DNA of 64,000 bases from Balanoglossus misakiensis. Taxonomy: Eukaryota > Hemichordata. How positions within the stretch are numbered: position 1 is the first letter of the stretch; every line of letters starts with the position of its first letter. The notes beneath the pieces were generated by a model. It saw only the letters and a list, made by a program, of their open reading frames with translations, was not told the origin of the DNA and ran no database searches. Both the position numbers and the translations under genes were made by a program. Location of the stretch: contig CM082588.2 in NCBI GenBank assembly GCA_040954595.2, positions 8,432,001 to 8,496,000 of the forward strand. Direction: 5' to 3'. Of the stretch, positions 30,561 to 41,600 are shown in pieces.

Positions 30561-30745
30561 AGGTATACGGTCACCTATGGAAATTACCTACAGTTACCAT
30601 GGTAAACTTGAGATCTAGCCAATCACGGATTTTCAGTGGGTGGCACACGCGAAAAAAAGAGCGCCACAATATGTTCTTTAAAATGCTCAAATACGCTATT
30701 TCAGCCATATATGGGCGTATGTAAATTGGAGGTGACTGTATACCT
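30561..30745. mobile_element. TTAA-targeting MITE, second copy
   Basis: Begins AGGTATACGGTCACC and ends GGTGACTGTATACCT, flanked by TTAA at 30557-30560 and 30746-30749. Clearly related to 5762-5951 throughout its length. No coding capacity. Confidence 0.75.
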
Positions 30746-30749
30746 TTAA

Positions 30750-31199
30750 GGCACATCAACAGTACAGCAAATATATTCCAATTGGACAAACCAAGGTGGA
30801 AAAGTGTAATTTGCTGTATGTCAGTTCATACTGACATAGTAACAATCGGAAATTGTAGAAGAATGTGGAATCAGGAATGTATACCACTTCCCTTTCAAAT
30901 TCTCTAGGTTCTCATTCCCTTTTATCGTACTGTTTTATAGGAGTTTCCAGCCTTCTAATTTCTGTCAATTATCATTATTAAAGGTACATGAGCTGCAACT
31001 GGATAAAAGAATTAAAGTTTTAAATAATCTCATATCTGCTTTTAATTGTGTCTATTAAATGATATTTCATGATAATATATCAAGCCTAACACTTATTTAT
31101 GACAAAATGGCCAAAAAATAAAGAAAAACGAACATTCCTGCATTTTTTAAAAAAGTGCAATATTGCAATGAAAAAAGAAAATATAATTTGTTTTATCTT
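30750..31199. other. Diverged R1 end and AT-rich sequence
   Basis: The first part continues the R1 repeat (TTCCAATTGGACAAACCAAGG region); the rest is AT-rich without a gene or recognisable element. Confidence 0.4.
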
Positions 31200-32055
31200 T
31201 CTGTTCAGAAACAGAGAATGAAGACAGAAGGAGTTGAATTCCAAGGTGTCATTCGACAAGAGTATGATTTTACACTTCCATACGATCACAGACAATCGAC
31301 TATAGCCCAGCACTGTCAACTTTTATACTAACACAAGAATATACCAGGTGTTATCTTATGACTTTGTACAAAGTCTGTCCACGTATGCTGACCATCATGA
31401 TAAGAGAGGAATGGCAGAACAAGAATGGGCAAAATAGGGCAGTTGCTATGCCCCCGAAACTTTGTCCGGCACAAATAACAAGCATAGGTCACACAGTCAA
31501 AGTACAGTCGTACGCTATATCTATTCAATTTGCTATACCGGTATCTGTCGACCCTGGATAGCAACCAATGTATGCTTCGATAAGTTGAACTATAACATAC
31601 CTAAACACGTATCTAAAAACAGATCCCCACCCCCAGATGTAAATTGTCGCGGACAGGTAATGCTTAGTGTCGAAGTCTAACAGAAATGAATTGCCTACAG
31701 CCGCAACAGTGACATCAACAGACAGACAGCAAATGATATACAGCTGCAATAATTGTAGTGGGTGTTGCTAGTTTGACTGGTGTGTTCGCGCCACTCAACC
31801 TAACAGCACCCGCTACAATCATTGCAGCAAAATGATAAAGTGCCTTGGAACAGAAGTATCAATATAAAAGCAAAATATGTGTTTCTCGTTCTGATGAAGA
31901 AAGGCCTTTACCACACACAGTCAGGATACGAATGTGGATACGCGCCTGTACATTAGTCACTAATTCACGGACGCACACTAATATGCAACTTTTAACAACG
32001 GAACATGTCAACGCGATTGGACAGTTATGCGCCATTGTGGAGTGCGACAATATGG
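31200..32055. repeat. ~0.9-kb tandem repeat unit, copy 1
   Basis: Matches 32104-32990 from CTGTTCAGAAACAGAG through GCCCCCGAAACTTTGTCCGGC to GGACAGTTATGCGCCAT, at an offset of about 904 bases. No conserved coding frame is evident. The family was not identified. Confidence 0.6.
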
Positions 32056-32103
32056 CAGTTGCACATACGAATCAAATACATATTGGCCAGAAATTTTATC
32101 ATT

Positions 32104-32990
32104 CTGTTCAGAAACAGAGTGGAGACAGAGGGAGTAAAATTCCAAGGTGTCATTCAACAAGAGTATGATTTTACCCTTCCATACGATCGACCATACCTCA
32201 GCACTGTCAACTTATTATACTAACACAAGAATATACCAGGTGTTATCTTATGACTTTGTACAAAGTCTGTCCACGCATCCTGACCATCATGATAAGAGAA
32301 GAATGGCAGAACAAGAATGGGCAAAATAGGGCAGTTGCTATGCCCCCGAAACTTTGTCCGGCACAAATAACAAGCATAGGTCGCACAGTCAAAGTACAGT
32401 CGTACGCTATATTGTTATATCTATTCAATTTGCTATACCGGTATCTGTCGACTCTGGATAGCAACGAATGTATGCTTCGATAAGTTGAACTATAACATAC
32501 CTAACAACGTATCTAAAAAAAACAGATCCCCACCCCTAGATGTAAACTGTCGCGGACAGGTAATGCTTAGTGTCGAAGTCTGACAGAAATGAATTGCCTA
32601 CTGCCGCAACAGTGACATCTACAGACAAACAGCAAATGATATACCGCTGCAAGAGATGTAGTGGGTGCTGCTAGGTTGACTGGTGTGTTCGCGCCACTCA
32701 ACCTAGCAGCACCCGCTACAATCATTGCAGCTAAATGATATAGTGCCTTGGAACAGAAGTATCAATATAAAGGCAAGATATGTGTTTCTCGTTCTGATGA
32801 AGAAAGGCCTTTACCACGCACAGACAGGAAACGAACGTGGATACGCACCTCTCCTGTATTAAACATTGCAGCTATACATTGGTCACTAATTCATGGACGC
32901 ATATTAATATGCAACTTTACAAAAATCATGTCACCTGAACATGTCAACGCGATTGGACAGTTATGCGCCATATTGGACTGCGGCAACCGC
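32104..32990. repeat. ~0.9-kb tandem repeat unit, copy 2
   Basis: Direct repeat of 31200-32055 with point differences and a short extra stretch near 32860-32930. Confidence 0.6.
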
Positions 32991-33162
32991 ATTTTTGTAG
33001 TCCCAATTAGTCGAGAAGAAAACGTGTGAAAATCTTGTACTGAGTAACAATTACAAAGAAACTTTAATCGTTTTTAATGAATAATCACCAAAGGCTATGA
33101 ACTGTATTTTGTATTCATGAATATTCCGAGGAGCAGCTGATTACCGAATGAATTCAAGCAAA

Positions 33163-33575
33163 TTATTTCGTCATGAATTTCCGTGATAACTTACCTGTTG
33201 AAGAGTTTCGCCCTCCAGTAGAGTTAAACGGTTGTCTTCGAAGGTTCAAGCCAGAGGCAGAACAAACTATTTCCTCCTATAATACGCACTTACATAAAGG
33301 TTGCAAAGCTGGCGTTATATACAACCAGGTCTCGTTTGAAATTCTTGCTGGTCATGGAACGATCGCACCACCTTTTTAGTACGCAGTCGCAGACAACACA
33401 CAATTTGGGCGGTTGCTTAATATGACAACGAGGCTCTTATGGACTTCGAGTTGAGTATAAAACAAATCAAAAACACGAAACAAGCACTCCTATTGGACTA
33501 TAGACCGAAGGCGACTCTGCGGCTGGCTAGTGTTGACGTCATCATTCTTTGGTACGTTCTCGAATTTTCCATTCA
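33163..33575. repeat. Diverged R1-like remnant
   Basis: The segment around 33195-33260 (CCTGTTGAAGAGTTTCGCCC and onward) is a diverged match to R1 at about 16355-16430. It ends close to the left boundary of the second duplicated block at 33582. A 68-codon open frame at 33173 is not supported as a gene. Confidence 0.4.
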
Positions 33576-34301
33576 GCGCTATCATAGTTTTTATAATCCC
33601 CCCCCCCCACGATCTGATATGTAATTTCCCTAACCCACTAGTCGCTTGGTGGTTTTTTGTCTTTTTGAATATTCTCAATACTGTTCGTCCGTTTGTTTGC
33701 TTTGAGCGAGTTTCTGGTAATGAGCTGAGTTTCGAATTTGGGGATGCGCTCCTGGTTTCGGTTACCGTCGACCAAGCGACTTTCAGAGCAAAAATATGTA
33801 GCTGCAAACCGTTTATCAATCTCATATATGTGAGAAATGTTCGTATGAAATGATTAGACATAACACATCGCCGACGACAAACTTCATCGTGTCACATTAA
33901 TGACCGATTACGCCCATCGTTTTGATGTTAGACGTACTTATAGGTCCATAGACACAAACCTCTTGACTTCACGAATAATGCCATTTCAGCTCAACGACAG
34001 CCATGGGTGTTGAACTCGTATATTAAAGCTATACTAAAATTTATGCCACATTAATGGCCGATTTACACCCATTGCTCTGAAGTATGACATCATATTACGT
34101 GTCTACATAAAGATAATTCCTCTGGGTGATGTTTTTGCTGCCTTCCTATGCCCCATCGATATCCTACCAAACTTCAATATGAAATGCTTTGCATCACATT
34201 TGAGCGGGGTTGGTTAACTATTTTCGAAACACCTGACGTCACCTCCTGGTCCATATATCTGTCTTTCTCGAACTTGACTTTGTTATGTGTGCCTTGTTGG
34301 T

Positions 34302-34620
34302 TTATCTCTGCTGTGCTGTGCTGTATTGCCTTTCCTTTCCTTTTCCTGCTTTCAATCGTTCCTCTTCGTCCGAAAACACAACGTACTTCTCACTCCTCTC
34401 AATAAAAAATGAATCATGATTTTCCGGACTGTCTGACGGTTGCTGTCGTACTCCGAATCGTATTTCCGAAACGGAGGAAGAAAATGGTTGTTTATGAATA
34501 CCAGTACTTGTGCTGGGTTGGCTGTCAAGCCTCTCGTAATAGTCGATATTTGTTGGAATGCCAGACACCATCAGGGCCAAAACGATTTTGAAAAAAATAC
34601 ACAAATCATGTTGCAGTCTT
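34302..34620 (-). pseudogene. Decayed basic-tail peptide paralogue
   Basis: A minus-strand frame contains YYERLDSQPSTSTGIHKQP and a YVVFSDEEERLKAGKGK stretch, which correspond to DFYEWLDSQPSTS and YLVFSDEEDE of the gene at 1360-1827. The leader ATG is out of frame with this part and the C-terminal basic tail is absent. It is probably a pseudogene. A worse copy is at 840-1050. Confidence 0.45.
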
Positions 34621-34926
34621 ATGCTTAGAAACGAGTATGTGAGGATTGCGAACGGTTGATAATTGAGAAGGGTATTCAGGAAATATTTGATATTAGACAT
34701 GCGCGTTATCCATGTTCACGGACAATAAGGACAGGGTCGTGATGAGAGTGGACTGCAGTTAGAGGGATTGTTATAATTCAGTGCCGACCACTTGCATCAA
34801 AGTTGAACACAACAAAACACAAGGTTGTGTTCTTTCCGAAATGTTTATTAAAAATAATAAAATATAGGTAAAAAGGCAGCGGTCTGGTTAAGTGGAGTCA
34901 CCGAGCGTCACTGTCCTTCAAGACAT

Positions 34927-35430
34927 TTAATTTGGAGATACCCGAATGCTCCTCCTTCTAAACTTCCGCATCAACCACCGGACAAGACGTTGTCCGCAGC
35001 ACGGCAGACAACCGGTTGGTTTTTCTTCTTCGTCCTGAACCTGGTTCGGGGACTCTTCGGTGTTTTTCTCGGGGGCGACGTCCGCTGCTTTCTTCCCCTT
35101 TCCTTTTCCCTTTCCCCTCTTCCCTTTCTCGTCCTCGTCCTCCACGTCGGAAAAGACAAGATACATGTAGAACGGCTCATCATTCCCTTCCGTAAAAACT
35201 GCGGAATCCTGGTTTCTCGGATCCTCGTCACCACTGGTGTCCGACTCGGTATCATATCCGCGAATGGGCGGCAGCACTTGAAAGTTTGAGAAGGCATAAA
35301 TACCAGTACTGGTACTCGGCAGGCTGTCCAGCCACTCGTAAAAGTCTTGGTACGCCAGGTACAACCAGGCAGAGGATTATAGTTAGTAATACACAAATAA
35401 TTGTGGAGTCGTAGGCAAGTGTTGTTGAGT
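34927..35430 (-). pseudogene. Second-block copy of the basic-tail peptide gene, start lost and frameshifted
   Basis: The body from FYEWLD through the acidic region to the CLPCCGQRLVRW tail is open and very similar to 1360-1827. The leader start codon is ATT instead of ATG, and 14 bases are missing between the leader and the body, which shifts the frame. As read, no signal peptide can be attached. It could be expressed from a different start, but loss of function is more likely. Confidence 0.5.
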
Positions 35431-36200
35431 ATGCTACTGTCTGAAACTCTTGCCAAACATTCTAATTCTTCTTCGTTCTAAGAACGCGTCTGTGACGTCG
35501 CCAAATAATGAACTTCCCATGCTACACAGAGCGCGCTCAAATTGGTCGAGTGCTTCGTGTGCGTTTGTAGGAAGACAGTGTATTTTCGCCTTTAAAAGTA
35601 AAGGCGTTGCAATGAGAAACTTATTCATTCCGGATCAAAATGATGTCTGCAAAATTATGTGGAGAATAATTATAATTTTGTGGTTTAATGATGGGGTTTA
35701 TTTTAATGCGAAACAAAATAATCACTGCCGGGCATGAAAGGGTAATTTCATATTTTATTCAAATTGTCGTCAAAACAGGCAATCAACAAAATGGTATTGT
35801 GACATTATAGTTTACACCACAAGAAAACAGCTGATGGTAGCTATGATGTGTCACACGGAAAACTCAATATGTCACACGTCACATTCTTTAGTTATCTGAA
35901 ATGTTCCAATACTAGTAGTATGGTACAATGGGTATGACTTATCAAAAACTTTTCACTTGCGTGTCATTATCTATTCAAACTTGAAAATCCCAATTACCGC
36001 CAGCCATGAAAATAAACTCACTGAATTGTAAACCACCTATCGTTCGTTGGTCTACAGCATGTGGATAGAAAAATGTACAACATGGCAAACAACAGTAAGG
36101 GCTTACAAGAAGAGTATGTGAATCTGCAGAGGGCGCTATTTTCTCCTGTTCCCAAACTCAACAAGAGTAGACACAACTTTCCTTACAAATAAGTTGTGAT

Positions 36201-37148
36201 ACTAGTCTGTCAGCGGTGGGATTGGGGCAGGGAACCAGACTATTGTGATACCTTTTGTCATCTCTTTGTTCTTATGTTTTTCTAAAAACGAAAAATTTCT
36301 GTGACAAAATGATTTTTTCAGAGTAAAGTATGTACAATGTTTAAAGAAATGCTTCATTGTAACAAATACAAAAAAACAACAACAGTTGAACACATTCTAC
36401 AACTGAACCGATACATGTGAAAAGTATCTGCATATATTGGCGAAATAAATCCAAAAGTAATGAACAGTGCAAACACAAAAAACTTATTCAAATTCATCTC
36501 CTGTAGAGCACACACGTTCTTATATGACACACAAGTTATTTATCCACACACACAATATTTAATGTGTTATAGGGAAAGCCAAATAACAAATTGTAAATAC
36601 AATGTACTATATATAACGCTTGGAAATATTGAAAGATGGAATTGCCGGTTTTCAAGACAACTCCAAAACATTGCTAACAGTCAGAATGAACATTTCAGGC
36701 AACATTTCTAAAATAAGACTTTTCACTGCAGTGTATGTAGTTGGTTGAAATGTGATAGAAGCAACCACAAGATCGTTACAAATAATTCTTAAAACCCACG
36801 GTAACGATACATCCCTCCATTGTTGAATCAAAATGATGTATGCTCACTAATTTGACTGACCAAGCCACTATCCCCAGCTATACTCAAAGCCACAAATGAA
36901 CGTGTACATTATTGTGAACCTTCAACTTTTGAAGGGTCGGTTTCGGTTGATTGAAACGTACAAAATTCATGACAAACATATTATTACTATGAACAAACAA
37001 TATTAGACAAAATTACTGATAACATTCATTTTGCAGGAGGCCTGTGGTTGGTTAACTTGCTTGAGGTTCCCAGGAAATCGTTGTATTTTGGGAATCCCTA
37101 AATGATTTACTTCGTCACTTTCTAATTTGTAATTTTCTTTACTGCTGA
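36201..37148. other. Non-coding 3' flank of gene 2
   Basis: Matches 2630-3500 and 56895-57790 with small indels. No gene is seen. Confidence 0.55.
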
Positions 37149-37449
37149 TTACAAATTAAATTGTTTTGTTTTTTGTTCAGATAACCTTGCTTTGTTCTGT
37201 GCATACTTGCCCCAGACATACTCCTGACCACAGGCTTCTGTTATGTTTAGGTATTTCAGTGCATTGGCAGAGTCGCCTTGTGCTTGGTAAACGTGGGCAA
37301 GATTATAACATGCCCATAGTATGTGATATGGGTCACGGAGGGTGCTGATCAGATGGGTATATATTTCACATGCATCACTGTAGTTATTCAATAATGCGAG
37401 GACATGAGCCTTGAAAAGAGACGCGGTGGGATACAATTCGTAATTTTCT
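37149..37449 (-). pseudogene. Vestigial terminal TPR segment downstream of gene 2
   Basis: Immediately past the gene 2 stop, and in another frame, lies a second copy of the IFIT tail (SDACEIYTHLISTLRDPYHI, LAHVYQAQGDSANALKYLN, ending with a KARLSEQ tail). It resembles the true C-terminus of gene 1 more than that of gene 2. It is probably a leftover of a duplication inside the exon, not translated with the main frame. Confidence 0.55.
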
Positions 37450-38673
37450 TTATTGCTGATTGCAAAATTGGACCCGTTTCTTTTGTTGAGGGGGCTTTGT
37501 TTTCGCTTCCCGTGCCATTTTAGCCAAGATATACTCCAGCCCACACTCTTCTGCTTTGTTCATGTATTTCAGTGCATTGGCAGAGTCGCCTTTTGCTTGG
37601 TAAACGTTGGCAAGATGATAACATGCACATGATATGAAGAATGGGTCAGAGAGGGTGCTGATCAGATGGGTATATATTTCACATGCATCACTGTACTGTT
37701 TCAAGTATGTGAGGGCAACGGCCTTCTGGAGAGAAGCAGCGGGATACAAACCACCTGCATATGCAACTGCTTTGTCGAGACACTCTATGGCTTTTAACAG
37801 GCACTGACGATTGCTTTCTATCGGATTGTGTCGGTATTTGGCCATGTATGTGACTCCTAGGTAACACGCGAAAATTGGATTGTCTGGATCTTGTGCTGCA
37901 GCATTGTGAATAACTCGCAGTGCTTTTTCGAAGTCTCGAACATTGCTGTGGCAGTAATAAAGACGTGCATAATTCACCGTGAAATTGGATAAAGGGGTTA
38001 ATTCAAGTGCTTTCTGGATGAGTTGACCTGCTTCTTCATAGCGACCTTCATCGAGTGACACGTCACTTAAAAGTGCCAAAGCAAAGCTGTGATGGGCATT
38101 TTTCTTAAGAACTCTCTCAAGAAAATTTCTTTCTTGTGCCATTATTTGTAAAGCTTCCTGACATTTTGAATCTATACAGACACGACCACGTTTTTGTGAA
38201 AGAGAGAATGCTTGCCAAAACAGCCAATCTGTTTGTTCTGGAAGTTCTACTAAAGCACGGTCAAAGCTAACAATTCCCTCATCACACGTTTTGTTAAGAA
38301 AATAAGCAAGAGAGACACCCTTGTGAGCATATACATACGCTTTCTGTTTCCCTGACAATTTATCAAGTGACAAAGTTTCTATCAACTTAAGCGTTTCATC
38401 AACTCTCTCCATCTCACCCGACATGAAATGAACCCATGCTTTATCTGCAAGAAGAACCAACTTATCACCAATTGGACCATCGTCGTCACCATCACAGCTG
38501 TCGAGTTCTTTCTGGTTGTCGGTGAGGGCGTCATCAAACCACTTCAAAGCGGCACTTGGATCTCTCTTGTCTTCTGATCTCAGTTTGGACACGTACAGGT
38601 AACCTTTCATAGCTTTATGGGGAACTGGAGAGAACGCCTGGTTGTGATATTCAAGTCTGTCGACCAATCTGCA
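37450..38673 (-). CDS. Gene 2 exon 10: IFIT-like TPR array
   Basis: 408 codons including the stop, beginning at a Cys codon after CTTACAG. TPR-type repeats as in gene 1, closing with SANALKYMNKAEECGLEYI and a basic tail PPQQKKRVQFCNQQ. The tail differs from gene 1; the gene 1-type tail survives as the vestige at 37149-37449. Confidence 0.8.
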   Translation of the reverse strand, partial: CRLVDRLEYHNQAFSPVPHKAMKGYLYVSKLRSEDKRDPSAALKWFDDALTDNQKELDSCDGDDDGPIGDKLVLLADKAWVHFMSGEMERVDETLKLIETLSLDKLSGKQKAYVYAHKGVSLAYFLNKTCDEGIVSFDRALVELPEQTDWLFWQAFSLSQKRGRVCIDSKCQEALQIMAQERNFLERVLKKNAHHSFALALLSDVSLDEGRYEEAGQLIQKALELTPLSNFTVNYARLYYCHSNVRDFEKALRVIHNAAAQDPDNPIFACYLGVTYMAKYRHNPIESNRQCLLKAIECLDKAVAYAGGLYPAASLQKAVALTYLKQYSDACEIYTHLISTLSDPFFISCACYHLANVYQAKGDSANALKYMNKAEECGLEYILAKMAREAKTKPPQQKKRVQFCNQQ

Positions 38674-41600
38674 CTGTAAGACCTACAGTACATGGAAAGG
38701 CATGTTACAGTGTCATGTGAAAACACAGGTGCTTGTACAGATGCTATGTTGGTATTTTATTGATTGTAATTAAGGTAGCTAAAACGATACGATCTCCCGA
38801 TTTCACGTCATATGAGCGCTCACACTATGTTAGGGCCTATACCCCACTGACACATAAACACATAGCCCAGGAAGTTGGATGGAAGAAATTGTTTCTCTCC
38901 TCCTTTACTACAAGGATTACGGATGCCTGCAAACAAGAATGGTTGGTCCATGTTACGAATAAGCCAAAATTGCGTACCTATGTAACTTTTAAGAGTTTAC
39001 TGGCCCCTGAAAAATATTTATCACTGAACTGTAATTACAAGAACATCCAAGTTTTTGCACGTTTCCGACTTGCAATAGAGGAAGTGCGACATTATGGCAT
39101 TGATCCTAGACATAGGTGATGTACATTATGCACATTAAGATGGGTCCCCGGGATCTTTTTGCCCGTTGCTATGGGCCTTTGCAGGACATTACACCCCGAT
39201 TTGGACTAAGCCGTTTTCAGAGTCTAACAAGGGGCTGGTAACTAGTTGAAAATCTGCACGATTGTGAGCGCGCGCCCCCTGACGCCATTGATATGCAAAT
39301 TAGCTAGGTCAAATTTCAAAAGCCTAAGGCTTCAAATTCCAGTTCCACTTGAAAGGCTTGGCTGAGTGGAGAATGGCGGAGGGGGATCACTGGTTGAATA
39401 GCAAACAAACACACACACACAGGAACAGGTATCTTGGATCAGTAGGGGTATTTATTAGGACCAAAACTACTAGACACTGACAAACTACAAGTCACGTGTT
39501 GGGCCCCATTGTAATGCAAATGTAAATGCAAATGAGGTCTGCTGGCATAGGGGCCCAACACTGCTAACCTAACTATTACACTACTAAACTATGGACTAAA
39601 GTCCCCAAGACCCAAGATACCTGTGGATGTAGGGTGTAAATTTAAGAGCTAGGGAGCTGGGAGGCGAACTGGTTGATACTCAGAATGCGAAGTGGGAGAG
39701 ATGGGTGAAGATACTTTCTAAAGGAGTCACTTTTCCAGTCACCCAACAACTTAATAAGTTCAGGAGAAATACCACACTGCAAGGCCCAAGATGCACCACC
39801 CCGTCGGAAACTATGAGTGGAGTACTGGTCAACATTGTGGACAATAGGGGTCAACAGACTGAGCAAACGCTTGGAGAAGGCGGGTGGGAGAAAGGGACGG
39901 GCGGGAGGGATGACAAAGGCTGGGCCATCCATAGGGGCAGGGGTAGCTAGAAACGCCGAAAGGACAGCAGAAACCGGGCAAAGGGGATGTCCTGGGAGGA
40001 TGGGGAGAGGTACAGTAAGTTCACGATCCTTGGTCTGAATGGTTTTTGACCACCTAACAACCACACCAAGACCCCAGGAAAAAACCAAGAAGTCGCCGCG
40101 AGTAAGATGCTTGGAAGAGTCGAACAACTTCAGAGAAGGTGGGAGTACATTTGATTTTCGAAATAACCCGAAAAACAGAACAAGACAAATAGCCCAGAAG
40201 ACTAAATCAACAGTAAGGGATAGGTCTAACTGAGACTGAATACCCAACAAAATGTGAGGGGTGACAGGAAGTTTACGGCAAACAGAAGTACCCTTCACAC
40301 GGGCCACACCTTTAAGGATAGTTAAGACAGTATCTTAACAATGTTAAGATACTGGCGGATAGAAGAGACCTTCAGGCGTCTAGCGAGATAAACTACATAC
40401 CTACACAGGACAAGAGGGTCCACCGGTACAGGACAGTAACCAAAAGACAGACAAAATTCCAGATAGGCCTTGCGGTGAACCGCATAAGAAGCTTTAGTGG
40501 ACTGGGCAAAAGTGTGGCCTCTGTAGAAAGCAATTTCTAAATCCAGCTCATTTTCTAGCTGCTTCAGTTGGGAATCTGAGGGCAAAGAAACAGAGCAGTA
40601 GTAGGAGACATATGGTTATAAAAAGTAGCAATAAAATCTGAAAAGGGGACTGCAGGGCTGTAATGAGAGCAAAGAAGAGAATAAAGACGCCAGGCTTGAC
40701 CTGCTTGATGTAGCCGTGAGATAGCATCAGGGATGTCATTATCTTTACCTGGGACATGCATTGCTCTCATGTTGAAATTGTAACGCACAGAAAGCCAAAA
40801 TAAATCACGAAGGGCGGCCATAACTGCAGGATTGCGAGAAGTACCATGATTGATACAGGCCATGGCAACAGTACTATCAGTGAAGATATGGACAGTAGAA
40901 TTTGTCCAATGTTTTGCCCAACGTCTGGCAGCTAAAATGATGGACAGAACCTCCTTATGATTGATATGCAGAGATGCGACTTCAGGCCAGTCGCAGGACC
41001 AACGGGTGTACTGCCAGTCTCCTTTGTAGAAAATACCAGAGGCTAAATTAGATGCATCCATGTGAACATCTGTAATAGGACGAGGGTCAATAAATTTAGT
41101 AGCACCATTGAACAAAGGCAGGCATTGTAACCACCATTTAATATCAAGGTGGAAATCCTTAGAAAGAAGCATTTTATGCGAAGAACAGCGTAGTTTGTTT
41201 AGCTGGGAGAGGATTCGCCGGAGGAAAGTTCTACCTCCTTTGATCACTCGGCATGCCCAAGCTAATTTGCCAGTAAGGGTTTCAAGTTGGCGGCGGCTAG
41301 CTCGTTTTCTCATGGAAAACGTCAAGAGCAGTTTGTATAAATCTGTAAGCTTCTGCGGCGGTAAACTTAAAGTAAGCTGCAAAGTATCAATTTCCACACC
41401 AAGGAAAACTAACCGTTGTGTGGGGCCATCTACTTTTTTCCAAGCAATGCGAAAACCTAGTTGCCTAAGTAAGCGGAGGAGAGTATTAAGGGCCTCTAAG
41501 CAGGAATTGTAATCGGGAGCAACAATAAGAAAATCGTCAAGGTACACAACCATAGCATCAATGCCCCTGCGTGCCATCATCCGCCTGACACTCTGGGTTA

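Larger units (their letters stand above)
33582..36200. repeat. Second segmental duplication block, left part
   Basis: This region matches 1-2620 closely, including the poly-C run, the decayed peptide genes and the gene 3'-flank sequence. Together with 36201-53006 it forms the second copy of the block holding the fusion gene. Confidence 0.75.
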
